Origin: Pycnopodia helianthoides
Lineage: Eukaryota > Echinodermata > Asteroidea > Forcipulatida > Asteriidae
Direction: 5' to 3'
Assembly (NCBI GenBank): GCA_032158295.1
Contig: CM063255.1
Coordinates: 16,396,094 to 16,460,093 of the forward strand
Length of the DNA stretch: 64,000 bases
Positions 32,101 to 39,915 of this stretch are shown here, piece after piece. Each line of letters opens with the position of its first letter. Position 1 is the stretch's first letter. The notes below the pieces were generated by a model. That model was not told the origin of the DNA. It worked only from the letters and a program-made list of their open reading frames with translations, and did not search any database. Position numbers and translations under genes: made by a program.

Positions 32101-35100
32101 TGTACGCAAGTTCTGATCTTGTGCGAGACAAATATGCGACCTACCAACTTAAATTGGGCTGTGGAATTGGTGCGGCCGCAATTGTGCCCGCATTTGACTC
32201 AATTTCCTCAGGCCATGTTTGAAACACTCCTCACGTGTTATATTGCACGTTAAAACACGGCCACGTGATCTCCCCTCGACCAATAATAACAGGTGAACTG
32301 TCCCAGGTGTTTATGATTGTAAAAAAAAAAAACAGTAAAAGAATTTCAAAACTGTAGTTAAGTGAGATTTGAAGCATGGCATGGTGGAGGAATAAGTTTA
32401 AGGGTAACAATTAGTGACAATACAGGAAGGGGGAAGGTAGGGGTAATAGCACCCCCCCCAAAAAAAAAAATAATAAAAAAAAAATACAAAAAGGTGTAGC
32501 AGTGCAATGAGGCACAATTAGGGGCCTTTTCCAAACTTGGGCTTGGGGAGCAGTGTGCATTCTGCGCGGTGTTTTCCAACATCAAATGGACCCTGGAGCC
32601 TTCGAGCCTAAGCCTAGGTTTGGGAAATGCCCTCGGCTTGAAAAAGTGCACAAAAAACACATACTCTTATCATTATTATACACATTTTGTTAAGATCACT
32701 TGATATTGTGTGACAGATTTTCCACGACTGCAGCTGCATCGAGACAAATCAGATCAGGCTCGGGGAGGTGGAGGCTTTCGAGCCTGGCCTGGCTGTCGAA
32801 GGAGAGTGCACAACAACGTGTAATGCATTGATCGCCTTCCTGATATTACTGGCTACTGGTCAGATGATTCAGACGATTGGACTTAATCCCTCATTTCTGT
32901 TGCTGTTCCGGTGAGTTTTGTGTAACTGTTTCTGTGTTTAATTCTTAAAGGAACATTACAGAATTGGTTTTTGCTAACAAAACAGTTGCTGGCAGTATAA
33001 GCACTTTATGTAATCCACCATATACATAAACTGACAAACCTGTAGAAGTTTGAGATCGATCGGCCATCTGGGTCACGAGAAAATAGTGAAAAACCGATTA
33101 CACATTTGCATGAAATCATATTGATTCGCTCACTGAGCGATAAACTTCAATCGGAAAATTAGTTTATTCATTTCTCATCAAATATGGCATTTCAGACAAA
33201 AATATTTCAAGGGATGTTTTCTACTATCATCATCATTAGACCGTGTAAGTTTTATGTAAATCTGTGATTTTACAAGTTTTTTTCTTACCAATGTTCCTTT
33301 AAAGGTAGGGCCATACTTTGGTAACGACCCCGAAAAAAAAAAAAGTTGTAATTTTTTCTGAAAGGCTACTTGTGACAAAGTTGGTAATAGTAGTAAGCAT
33401 CCTGCAAAAATATTTCATCTGAAGTGCCCCCGTCGATTTGGAATCTGTAAAAGTATGTCAAATTAATTTTGAATTCTCAAAGATCGCCTGCGTCTAAAAA
33501 TACAGTTGTTATTATTGTTATTATTTTGTTTTTACCCTAACACCAATATGTAAAGCACTCTATTCACGGTACTTTCCTGAGTCCTGTGAAATAAATCCAC
33601 TTGCATGTTACTCGGGTGGGGATTCGAACCAACAACTTTTGCCATTCTAAAGCAGATGTCTCATCACCAACTAGACCACCGAGATAACCCAGTAGCTAGA
33701 GGCAGTTTGAATCCTATATTTTAGCAGCGGGTACCGCAACAATTTGACAGATGTTAAATTTGCATTCTTATCCCGATGCAAATTTAACATCTATTAAGTT
33801 ATTGTTGTTTTTGCTTTAATTTTTATATATAAATGGCCTACTTTCATAATCATGTTGAGCAAAAAGTTTTTTAGTGCCCAAAAATGTATACCTCCCCCCC
33901 CAAAAAAGTAAAAGCTAGCGGGGTACAAGTCACCAAGCGTATTAAACATTATCTGTATGGCATTACTGCAGTATTCTTCCTTAACAGTGGTCCGCTTGCC
34001 AGTTAAAACACTCGAGGACCAGTGAAAATTCTGTCCAACTAGTCCGGCTGGCTAAGTCATTGAGATCCCACTGCTACTGATTGTTCATATTGCTTCAAAT
34101 TATAAGTCACACAGAATTGAAAGGGAACTGTAAAATGTCAACCGGTTAAAAAAGCTGCAGACCAGTGAAACGACAAGTCGATCATACCCTGGCTAGTCAT
34201 TGAAAAACATAAGGGCTAACCCCGATTATTATTTTTTTCTTTCTTTTAGAGCGGTTTCACCCGAGGATAGAGAGCTCGCCTTAGGGTTGTCATCATTTTG
34301 CTACAAACTACTTGGTGAGTAGATATGAAAATGCTGTGATTTTATTTTTTTCACTTGAAGGTAGACCCCTTGCATTGGCCACCATCTTTGATGTCAAACA
34401 ATAGCAACATGCATGAATTTAAGCACTGCACACGACTCTCAGCCAGTGATAGCTCTTCATTGACCTCAGTGAGGGGTCTGTTTGGGGCTTGTGACATCAT
34501 ATGCAAGGGGTCTATACGTCCCAGTGCTTTGACTCCAATCTCGACCTTACCATAATTGCTTCTATGTATCCAGGAGTAAATATTTCACTCTGGAATAGGT
34601 TGTTGCGTTGCTTTGACCTAATGATCAACTTACCTTAATTGCTTCTCTCCACCTTGGAATATAAGTGGGCAACAGTAGATTTTATTCGTCATATTAATTT
34701 GATAGCATTTTTGGTCAAAAAATAAACTGCTGTGTTTTTTGCCGTGAAGGCTGCCCATACTTTTACCAAACACTGGTTGAAGAGAGGGGTCTATAATAAC
34801 TAATTGTACTGATGGACAATAACAGATGATTGCTTTCATATCTGTAGGGTTCATCCCAGCGCCGATCATCTTCGGTGCCGTCATAGAGAGCCAGTGTCTC
34901 TACTCCCAGGAGTCGTGCGGGAGAACGGGGGACTGTAAGCTGTATGACCGCCCCGGCCTACGGACCTCCCTGTTCGGTCTGGCTGCAGGCTTGCGGGCCC
35001 TCGGAATCTTGTTTTTCCTGAGTAGCGGCATTATCATTTTTTGGGTATGTGACTTGACTTAGAAAATTAACAAGAAGAGAAACTGATTGACTTGTCTGTA

Positions 35101-36177
35101 AACTAAAGAAAAATTGCAGTGTTGTAGTTGAGTACTTTTCAATATTATTTGGTTTTACCCTTACACCGATGTGTGTGAAGCACTGTATACTCAGTACTTC
35201 CCCGAGTTCTGTGAAAAAAATCCACAGGCATATGACTCGGGTGGGATTCGAACCCACGACCTTTGCCATTCTAGAGCAGATGTCTTACCTACTAGACCAC
35301 CGAGATTGCCCGGTAGCTAGAGGAAGTTCAAAAAGAGTTTTTTCCACTCGATTATCAAGTTCTGCTGAATACTAGGTTGGTCGGGTTGTACTTGAGTATT
35401 AGTATGTGGGCCATGGAGTATGAGTACATGTGTTGGAGCGCTGACTGAGTATTCTGATATCCGGGTACCGAGTCCAATAGCTGAGCACCGAGTACTTGGC
35501 TCTCCAAGTACGAGTAATTTATAAAAAACAAATACTGTAAAGTGAGGTATACAAATATTTATTGGGTTTTTTGTGTGGCTAATATCTAGATGACAGTGTG
35601 TGCGTGGTATGATAACTAGCTTTTAAACATGAATACATCATAGACAACTGAAATTTTACTTTTTACAGAGCTTTATTCTTCCATTCCTTGCGTCAATACA
35701 TGAAAGCAGAAAGGAGAGTAGTATTTGACAACAAGTACTTGAATTCAGAGTTTGAGTACATTCTCAGTCAAGTATTGAGTATATAACGAGCGATCTAGGG
35801 CGGTGGACTCAAAATCTGTAATTTACAGAATGTGGGTTTGAATTCTGTTCTGGTCAGTTGTGACACTAGTGTCCTTGGGCGATGTACTTTATCATAATTT
35901 GCTTCTCTCCACCCAGGAGTACAAATGGGTACCGGCGAGAGCTGGGGAGTAACCTGCGATGGACAGGCATCCTGTCCAGGGGGAATTGAATCATTCTCAG
36001 TTGTTTAATGCCAATGAAACTGTAAACAAACATCATATTGGCTCAGGACAGACTTCACTTTTACTTTCTTATTCATTTCCAAAGTGTGTGTCTTTTCAGA
36101 AAACATCAGCGAAGAAAACTGCCAAAGATGAAGAAAGTATGGGAGACAAAGCAGAAAAGGAAGATGTGAAGGAATGA
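22801..36177 (+). CDS. SLCO: Organic anion transporting polypeptide (SLCO/OATP family), spliced
   Basis: This encodes a 12-helix plasma-membrane transporter of the OATP family, which moves amphipathic organic anions independently of sodium. Exons: 22801-23159, 24589-24740, 26857-27058, 27536-27900, 28849-29013, 30436-30654, 31094-31238, 32717-32910, 34250-34314, 34848-35044, 36100-36177. The sum is 713 residues after three one-base corrections, normal for the family, excluding any first exon. The near-signature DPQWMGAWWLGF before and in TM6 is diagnostic. So are a Kazal-like cysteine-rich loop between TM9 and TM10, GGKSHRPRI after TM2, and the TM4/5 motif YIDD...SPIYLG. The N-terminus is acidic and the C-terminus Lys/Glu rich. 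The late CG/GDC loop resembles subfamily 4 as I recall, but I cannot assign an orthologue. Frameshifts sit near 27010, 27740 and 30477. Confidence 0.95.
23190..24160. repeat. Cluster of family A and B MITEs in SLCO intron 2
   Basis: 23190-23541 is a family B variant (GTACAACATTGGTAAGACTA ... TTGACAATTACCAATGTTGT). 23589-23756 and 23732-23890 are family A copies sharing one end. 23966-24150 is a family B half (GCACTGGACACTTTGGTAAT ... TTTTGAGACCTCACGC), cut by the SINE that starts at 24153. Confidence 0.7.
24153..24410 (+). repeat. SINE, second family (3' half strong)
   Basis: It contains GACCCGGTTCAAATCACACC, CAGTCCCTGCCTATTGGTGG and the tail CCAGAATTAATAAATGAAAT. The same sequence occurs inverted at 30766-31035. 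Confidence 0.8.
24589..24740 (+). CDS. SLCO: SLCO exon 3: RPR loop and TM3
   Basis: The acceptor is ctttaag|GTC and the donor CAGAAG|gtccgt. The exon has 152 nt and leaves in phase 1. Joined to exon 2 it reads GGKSHRPRIIAIASLLVTVG, then CFVSALPQFLYG, matching the conserved G(G/R)HRPR...ALP.F of OATPs. The remainder is a Ser/Gly-rich extracellular loop. Confidence 0.93.
25085..25250. repeat. G18 and C20 homopolymer runs
   Basis: A G-run starts near 25096 and a C-run near 25225, about 130 bp apart. They lie in an intron, next to C-rich repeat sequence. Such runs are prone to length error. Confidence 0.85.
25420..25895. repeat. Element bounded by C-rich inverted/related ends
   Basis: It begins near GCGGCGGCGCTACGGGGCGC, has several TTTGCCCCCC tracts, and ends near CAGGTCTGGTGCCACCACTG. 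The internal part is AT-rich and not coding. It may be a non-autonomous DNA transposon, but the ends are unclear. Confidence 0.4.
25896..26725. repeat. Minisatellite of GCAGAACCCTGTT type with higher-order blocks
   Basis: A 9-18 bp unit (AGCAGAACCCTGTT, TCATCAGAACCCAG) repeats over about 830 bp. Longer blocks such as GTTGTTTTAACAGAACATTG plus flanks occur three times. The array is interrupted by a family A MITE at 26189-26369 and ends about 130 bp before SLCO exon 4. Confidence 0.93.
26189..26369. mobile_element. MITE family A inserted in the minisatellite
   Basis: The ends are GGGCCCAGTTTCATAGAGCT and CTATGAAATTGGGCCC. The flanks are cagagCCCT before and CCCTgttggcag after, counting shared bases. 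The uninterrupted sequence cagagccctgttggcag exists at 26535-26551, giving an empty-site comparison. Confidence 0.88.
26857..27058 (+). CDS. SLCO: SLCO exon 4: extracellular loop and TM4 (one-base insertion)
   Basis: The acceptor is tttttcag|AGT and the donor TTGG|gtaggt. It opens EFTCSAPRNTTNCTAAELDD with a possible N-glycosylation site (NTT), then LLSKGWPIILGQLLSGFGSA for TM4. The frame hits TAA at 27010-27012 (ATTACTTAACATAGATGAT). Removing one A there gives ITYIDDAVDKSLSPIYLG, which is the conserved OATP motif, and restores phase 1 for the next exon. Confidence 0.9.
27536..27900 (+). CDS. SLCO: SLCO exon 5: TM5, signature, TM6 (one-base deletion)
   Basis: The acceptor is caatag|CAC and the donor AAAG|gtatgt. 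The exon gives ALQFLPLSIAPLLGYGISNI for TM5, DPQWMGAWWLGF as the near-signature and TM6 ending SIPMFLFP. The frame then stops (CGGAAATGA). Adding one base in the T4C5 run at 27737-27745 continues as PEMNKPDSYFCIKGIPECCA and a charged intracellular loop ending LLDVVK. Corrected length fits phase 1 to phase 1. Confidence 0.92.
27912..28165. repeat. MITE family A copy, longer variant
   Basis: It begins GGGCCCAATTCATAGAGCTG and ends TTGAAATTGGGCCCC. An internal GCATAAATGAGCGCATACCA block is shared. About 60 bp of extra sequence (27975-28040) is inserted or duplicated. Confidence 0.75.
28389..28569. repeat. Foldback/MITE with CGCCATCTTTACGGGCAG ends
   Basis: The ends GGCCATCTTTACGGGCAGTT and TGCCCGTAAAGATGGCG are inverse complements about 180 bp apart. 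It lies in SLCO intron 5, before exon 6. Confidence 0.8.
28849..29013 (+). CDS. SLCO: SLCO exon 6: TM7
   Basis: The acceptor is tttcccag|ATT and the donor TTGG|gttagt. The exon has 165 nt and is in phase 1 at both ends. It encodes DFFVTLLRLARNGTYVLVVL, then GVCCFMTAFSGLTSFAAKYI, and EYEFQTDPGWAGLLLG. The F...L.N..Y....L.....G....KY.E.QF pattern is typical of OATP TM7. Confidence 0.95.
29083..29390 (+). repeat. tRNA-headed SINE, third family
   Basis: The head GTGTCACGGCCGAGTGGTTT, B-box-like GGGTTCGAATCCTGGTCATG, ACCCAGGGGTATAAATGGGT and the tail ATGCGCTATATAAAAACTAG form the forward copy of the element at 22429-22766. Confidence 0.88.
29449..29737 (-). repeat. tRNA-headed SINE, third family, diverged
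   Basis: The reverse complement carries GTCGTGGCCGAGCTGTCCAG, GGTTCCGAATCCCGTCATGA and CACCCAGGTGTAAAATGGG. It faces the 29083 copy, so the two form a large imperfect inverted pair. Confidence 0.75.
29890..30115 (-). repeat. tRNA-like SINE (minus) with CAACCTGGGAAGCGGC end
   Basis: The + strand shows AACGTGCCAAATTGCTCTCT, ACCAACTGAGCGATCTAGCC (a reversed tRNA A-box-like head) and CAACCTGGGAAGCGGCAGCC. Related pieces are at 240-330 and 59955-60030. Confidence 0.65.
30436..30654 (+). CDS. SLCO: SLCO exon 7: TM8 and TM9 (one-base deletion)
   Basis: The acceptor is ttgaag|GAT and the donor CACGG|gtgaga. The frame opens GFTSTPSSLIGFFL and then stops at TGA in 30485-30487. One added G in TTCTTGGCGG (30471-30480) gives FFLGGILTSRLAGTHNLRGY, followed by SLAVVFHTLGVVALIILMFI for TM9 and an extracellular segment ending YGNKGLIHG. 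The corrected exon leaves in phase 2, as exon 8 needs. Confidence 0.9.
30766..31035 (-). repeat. SINE, second family, minus strand
   Basis: It begins ATTTCATTTATTAATTCTGG and ends near GGTGGAAGGCAAGGCAAGAT. It is the reverse complement of the 24153-24410 copy at high identity, with flanks in two different SLCO introns. Confidence 0.85.
31094..31238 (+). CDS. SLCO: SLCO exon 8: Kazal-like Cys-rich loop
   Basis: The acceptor is ctacag|CCA and the donor AACA|gtacgt. The exon has 145 nt and leaves in phase 0. It encodes GLNASCNMNCKCQTGVYSPV, then CGADNMMYVSACFAGCQ. The C.C......PVCG.....Y.S.C.AGC spacing is the Kazal-like signature of the large OATP loop between TM9 and TM10. Confidence 0.95.
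31426..31825 (+). repeat. tRNA-headed SINE, full length
   Basis: The head GGCGTGTCTTGGCCGAGCGG, GATTCGAGTCCCGGTCGTGA, CTTAAGCAAGACACTTAACC and a tail with GCGCTATATAAGAAGCCATT plus (ATT)n all match. There is a small internal deletion relative to the 361 copy after GGACGTAAA. Confidence 0.9.
32520..32640. repeat. Palindromic MITE-like element
   Basis: The ends GGGGCCTTTTCCAAACTTGG and CTAGGTTTGGGAAATGCCCT are imperfect inverted repeats about 115 bp apart. Its relatives are at 42448-42592 and the 8700 element. Confidence 0.6.
32717..32910 (+). CDS. SLCO: SLCO exon 9: loop end and TM10
   Basis: The acceptor is tgacag|ATT and the donor TTCCG|gtgagt. The exon has 194 nt and leaves in phase 2. 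It carries the last loop cysteines (IFHDCSCIE...GECTTTC) and TM10 (NALIAFLILLATGQMIQTIG, then LNPSFLLLFR). Confidence 0.94.
32947..33305. repeat. MITE family B-like variant
   Basis: It runs from TTAAAGGAACATTACAGAAT to CCAATGTTCCTTTAAAGG, with inverted ends. The interior (GACAAACCTGTAGAAGTTTG, GTCACGAGAAAATAGTGAAA) resembles the element at 63350-63660. Confidence 0.75.
33530..33710 (-). repeat. tRNA-headed SINE, fourth family, minus strand
   Basis: The + strand shows AAAGCACTCTATTCACGGTA, GGTGGGGATTCGAACCAACA and ACTAGACCACCGAGATAACC, a reversed tRNA-like head. A second copy is at 35150-35325. Confidence 0.78.
34250..34314 (+). CDS. SLCO: SLCO exon 10: V.PEDRELALGLSS motif
   Basis: The acceptor is cttttag|AGC and the donor CTTG|gtgagt. 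The exon has 65 nt. It encodes RAVSPEDRELALGLSSFCYK plus LL. The RxV....R..ALG.......R..G block is highly conserved in OATPs before TM11. Confidence 0.94.
34362..34515. repeat. MITE family D copy
   Basis: The ends are TAGACCCCTTGCATTGGCCA and CATATGCAAGGGGTCTATA. It lies in SLCO intron 10, 48 bp after exon 10. Confidence 0.85.
34848..35044 (+). CDS. SLCO: SLCO exon 11: TM11, last loop, TM12
   Basis: The acceptor is tctgtag|GGT and the donor TTTGG|gtatgt. The exon has 197 nt and ends in phase 0. It encodes GFIPAPIIFGAVIESQCLYS, a cysteine-containing loop (CGRTGDCKLYD), RPGLRTSLFGLAAG and TM12 ending SSGIIIFW. PAP..FGA.ID..C is an OATP hallmark; here the D is replaced by E. Confidence 0.95.
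35150..35325 (-). repeat. tRNA-headed SINE, fourth family, minus strand
   Basis: TTTTACCCTTACACCGATGT, GGTGGGATTCGAACCCACGA and ACTAGACCACCGAGATTGCC match the 33530 copy in order. Confidence 0.82.
35790..35975 (+). repeat. tRNA-headed SINE (third-family-like), + strand
   Basis: It shows AGCGATCTAGGGCGGTGGAC, GTGTCCTTGGGCGATGTACT and TCTCCACCCAGGAGTACAAA. It lies just before the last SLCO exon. Confidence 0.65.
36100..36177 (+). CDS. SLCO: SLCO exon 12: charged C-terminal tail and stop
   Basis: The acceptor is cttttcag|AAA and the stop is TGA at 36175-36177. It encodes a Lys/Glu-rich tail KTSAKKTAKDEESMGDKAEK, then EDVKE. The phase matches exon 11. The last residues do not form a standard PDZ ligand. 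Possible polyadenylation signals (AATAAA) occur at about 37155-37170. Confidence 0.88.
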   Translation, partial: KTSAKKTAKDEESMGDKAEKEDVKE

Positions 36178-36248
36178 GAGAAGAAAATTGTATTTGTGTT
36201 ATGCGATGCTATTGCATTATTCAAAGTAAAAACTTCATTAATTATTCC

Positions 36249-36381
36249 AACACCCCTATGTTCCGATACCCCTATTGTATTTACAAAACCTAACTCTAAC
36301 TCTAACCCTAACTCTAACCCTAAATCTAACCCTAACCCTAGCGTGTAAATCACGACGGTGTTATCGGAAACGTAGGGGTGT
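36249..36381. repeat. Inverted-repeat element carrying a telomere-like (CTAACC)n array
   Basis: The outer arms are ACACCCCTATGTTCCGATAC and ATCGGAAACGTAGGGGTGT, inverse complements. Inside, 36289-36340 is (CTAACC/CTAACT)n, about nine units. It begins about 70 bp after the SLCO stop codon. Confidence 0.88.
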
Positions 36382-36760
36382 CGTTACATAGAGCAGTTAC
36401 CATATAACCTACTTGCGATGACCCACACCAAAATCAGGGACTACTCTGAAGTAGTAAAAACAGCATTAAGTGACAACAGTTGACACATCAGCAATGACAT
36501 CAACGTGGTGTCGTGTCTTAACCATTCCCAACTTGTAGGCCTACTTTTTATACAGTTCTCATTCTCATCTAGTTGAGGAGTAACAAAACACATATGGATT
36601 TTGAGGCATTGCATGGTGAGGTATCAATGTATATTCGGTGTGCGGTAACACCATGTGTATATCTACTTGCTGTGTAGATTTTGTTCTTTAGAGAAATTGT
36701 CTTGCTATTGTGCGTAAAAAAAACCAACGTATTCCTGATGTCTGAAATTCCATACAAGCA

Positions 36761-36878
36761 CTCCCTTCCAAAAATTCAAAACTAGGTTTATTTAGAAACT
36801 GGGTTTCTACTTCGCGGTAGTAGAACAAAATAAAACCCAGTTTCTAAATAAACCCAGTTTTGAATTTTTGGAAGGGAG
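36761..36878. repeat. Long near-perfect hairpin (46 bp arms)
   Basis: The left arm 36761-36806 (CTCCCTTCCAAAAATTCAAA ...) and right arm 36833-36878 (... TTTGAATTTTTGGAAGGGAG) pair with only about one mismatch. The loop of 26 bases contains CTACTTCGCGGTAGTAG, itself a small hairpin. Confidence 0.95.
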
Positions 36879-37652
36879 CGCCACAATAGACCGTGTAAGT
36901 TTGGCACATATTTAAACATTTTTGGGACTACTTTGGTTCCACAAGCATTGCTTTAATGCGTGAAGAAAACAAACTATGGCTGATCAATCGCTGAAAAGGC
37001 CTATTCTTCAATGTAGACAGTGCAGCCATTGGCCAGAGCCAAAGACAATAGTCGCTTAACTCAGACGTGGCTTGTAGAGACAATTTAGCTTTTTATGAAT
37101 TGCCAATCAAAATTCAAAGCGAAAGACCCAGAGGCTGAGGCTCATTGCGAGTTAAAATAAATACAAATAAACTTTTATGAAAAATCAGCTCAATCAGGTC
37201 CATTTTTAGACTAGAGTACTTTAGTATTTTAATGTTTATTTTACATTTATAACAACTTTGCAAATAAGCAGTGTATTTTTGGCGTCCTGCAGTGTCAGCT
37301 ATTATATTAACGTTTATGAAGGATCAATTGGGTAAAATAAATGCGTTTTGGTTAAACAGTAATAATAATTAAATGGTATCACTGCTTTTATTTCCCTTTT
37401 TAAAAAATGTGCAAAAAGTACATGCGCTAGTGTTGTCTTAATAGTCTTCAAGCAAGAAGTTATTATCCGGGGCCTAGTGGCGCTAATCCTAGGTCCCACA
37501 GGTTTAAAACACGGTGAACGTTCGTGAAAGCAATATCACCACTAACGTCTTGAACCCAGACTACCATTTGGTCAGCTCTCGTTACTAGGACAATGAGGGC
37601 GCCATACCGCCCAACACGGCGGGTTATTTCAGCGACTGGGAAAGAACGGCCA

Positions 37653-37760
37653 TGCCACGTGTGTCTTCAGCAACTCCAAAAGCACCGGAAAGTCACAAAA
37701 TGGGATACATGTGGAATGCGAAAGGAATGTATATACTTTGGGGAGGATGTTGGATCACTG
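37653..37760 (+). CDS. Possible first coding exon of an unidentified gene
   Basis: ATG at 37653 opens MPRVSSATPKAPESHKMGYM, then WNAKGMYILWGGCWIT, ending at CACT|gtaagt. The local GC content is higher than that of the flanks. I recognise no family. No downstream + exon in the right phase was found before 42.7 kb, so this may be chance. A dispersed repeat (CCCCTTCAGCC...GGCTGAAGGGG hairpin) starts right after, at 37807. Confidence 0.22.
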
Positions 37761-37806
37761 TAAGTTTTGAAATGTCTTGTTCTTTTTAGTGGTAATAATG
37801 TTTGTA

Positions 37807-38510
37807 CCCCTTCAGCCCCATGGCTGAAGGGGAGTAATGTCAATGCGTACGGCATCCGTCCAGACGGCGGCACGTCCGTTCCGCTGGGCACTTTCGTTTG
37901 CGTACGGTAACTTGGTTGGGGAAAGAGAACTTGGGATTCATGTTTCAGGGTGATAAGGTCATAGGTCAAGGTCACGAGTTATAGCTAAATGGTTACCGGA
38001 GCAGCAGGAGATTCTGTCCCACCCGAACTGTTACATGAGCAAATTTCTTCTGGCAGATTTATATATCAAGAAAGATACATTTAAAGCCAGAAGTCACTTG
38101 CAGAAGTTTGAGTTGAATACAGTGCCTCTTAATTGAGAAAACAGAAAACTAAAACAGACACTGTCACTGTATTTTCAATGTTGTTCGTGATGAAAATACA
38201 GTACTTTTGCTGTTTTCCAACTTCGTTTTAAGCGAGGTGACACCGGGTACCAACCGCATCTATGGCTGTATCGAGTGCAGCATTTGGACACCACATAAAT
38301 TTCAAAACGTTGCCTGCAGGTGATCTTTGAAGATTTAAACTTTTTAACATACCTTTATGGATTTCTAATCAACGAGGGCACTTCCGACGAAAATGGTTTC
38401 GCTGGATGCTTACTACCATTACCATCTTTAAAACAAGTAGGCTTTTGGATAAATAAATACGCAATTATTTCTTTTCGGGTCCATACCGAAGTGTGACCGT
38501 ATACCTTCAA
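37807..38510. repeat. Dispersed repeats after the candidate exon
   Basis: 37807-37985 has a hairpin CCCCTTCAGCC(CCATGG)CTGAAGGGG and repeated CGTACGG(C/T) words. 38085-38510 resembles 48520-48935 (CAGTGCCTCTTAATTGAGAA / TACAGTGTCTACTTGTTGAG, then AGCAACCGCATCTCTGGCCG-type text). Confidence 0.5.
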
Positions 38511-38713
38511 ACTTTCACAGGTTTGTTATTTCAGTGTATGTTTGGTCACCCTAAGTGCAAGTACGTAGTTGTCAATGTGCTTAATACTACTTCATTGGCA
38601 GAAGTTATTCCTTATTGAAGAATTAGAACGGGGTAAAGATAAACAATACCAAGTTAAGGACAATAGTGTTTATTTGTTGCTCCTTTTTTATCGAATTGGA
38701 AAAAAACAAATAT

Positions 38714-38842
38714 GGACGTGTCCGAATTGGCTGCTGCAACTACGGCTATGGCTAGACTTCCGCATCATCAATGTGTTGAAGTATAGGACGTCCTTAGCAA
38801 CAGTCGTAGCCCTAGCCACAACCGCCAATTCGGATACGGCCT
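38714..38842. repeat. Palindromic MITE, family C
   Basis: The ends are GTGTCCGAATTGGCTGCTGC and CCGCCAATTCGGATACGGCC. The interior is GTGTTGAAGTATAGGACGTC. Confidence 0.88.
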
Positions 38843-39116
38843 AACAGCAAGAATTATAGTTGACTTGAAACTCTTCAAGGTAAAAACAATGTAGGCCTAT
38901 TACTGCGGTCGAGATGATCTTACTTGTGGTTTGTAGCAACACCACCATAGTGCACATTTTCCAAATGAGTTGTGCAAAAATAAGAACCCAAACTGGTATT
39001 GGAAACTGACAAATTCGTTCTCTCGGCGTCACCTCGTAGTTCGTCGTCTTCCAATACCTCCAGGAAGTTAATATCGACTGTCCATCCGACATAAACCATG
39101 TAATATTTAAATAATA

Positions 39117-39585
39117 TGTGACCTGATCTATCGAAATGAGGAATGTGTCAGACAGAACGTATTGCGTGTAATTTGCGTGTAAAGTTGGTCACAATCGAAA
39201 ATCATGAAAAAACACTACAGAAAAAACTGATTCCGCGATTTCGGTGGTATTAGGTTAAATAAAACTTGATCTTTCTTGTCGTGGTCTTACCTTTAATTCA
39301 AAAGATGAATAAATCCACAAAAAGTACGTTTTCTTGAGCATGTTTGTACACAATTGATTCTCTTCAAAGTTAATTAAAACGAGTATCTAAACAAACACGT
39401 CGTCAAAATAGAAGTGGCCTTGTCTTGTAGACTTTCTTCATTTCCCGATAACTTCGGACTGGAATAAGCTACGGAAAAAATAATGGTATTGCTAGAAAGC
39501 CAGTGAGTTACTTGTTAACACGGTATGCACAACTCAATTTTATTAAGGGGTCGATATATTCCTCATTTCGACAGATCGGGTCACA
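39117..39585. mobile_element. MITE with ~27 bp inverted ends (TGTGACC...GGTCACA)
   Basis: The ends TGTGACCTGATCTATCGAAA and TTTCGACAGATCGGGTCACA are inverse complements over about 27 bp, 469 bp apart. No transposase-like frame lies between them. It is a non-autonomous DNA transposon by structure. Confidence 0.85.
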
Positions 39586-39689
39586 ACTATATGCTGTTCT
39601 TGATATACCAAATAGTTGAAATAATTACAGCTAATTGTTCGTGTTTACAGTTTTATTCTACATTCTACCTGTTGTCGTTTCACTAAATG

Positions 39690-39915
39690 TTACGTCATCA
39701 CTTACACAGAGTATGTACACTGAGTGCCACGTCATCACTTACAGAGTATGTACACTGAGTGATACGTCATCACTTACACACTGAACGCTACGTCATCACT
39801 TACACAGTATGTACACTGAGTGATACGTCATCACTTACAGAGTATGTACACTGAGTGATACGTCATCACTTACACACTGATTGATACGTCATCACTTTAC
39901 TCAGAGTATGTACAC
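39690..39915. repeat. Tandem repeat with ACGTCATCACTTAC core, ~7 units
   Basis: The unit of about 26-42 bp is TACGTCATCACTTACACAGA followed by GTATGTACACTGAGTGA. Each unit contains a TACGTCA, a CRE/AP-1-like half site. Copies alternate between a long and a short form. Confidence 0.92.

Noticed and set aside
22801..36177. Processed or decayed SLCO pseudogene
   Set aside because: Introns and all splice sites are present. The only defects are three single-base indels, two of them in or beside short homopolymer runs, which are more likely sequence errors.
36289..36340. Chromosome end (true telomere)
   Set aside because: The array is short, contains variant units and is embedded in an inverted-repeat element with unique sequence on both sides.
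39690..39915. CRISPR-like array
   Set aside because: The units are contiguous tandem repeats without unique spacers, in a eukaryotic genome.
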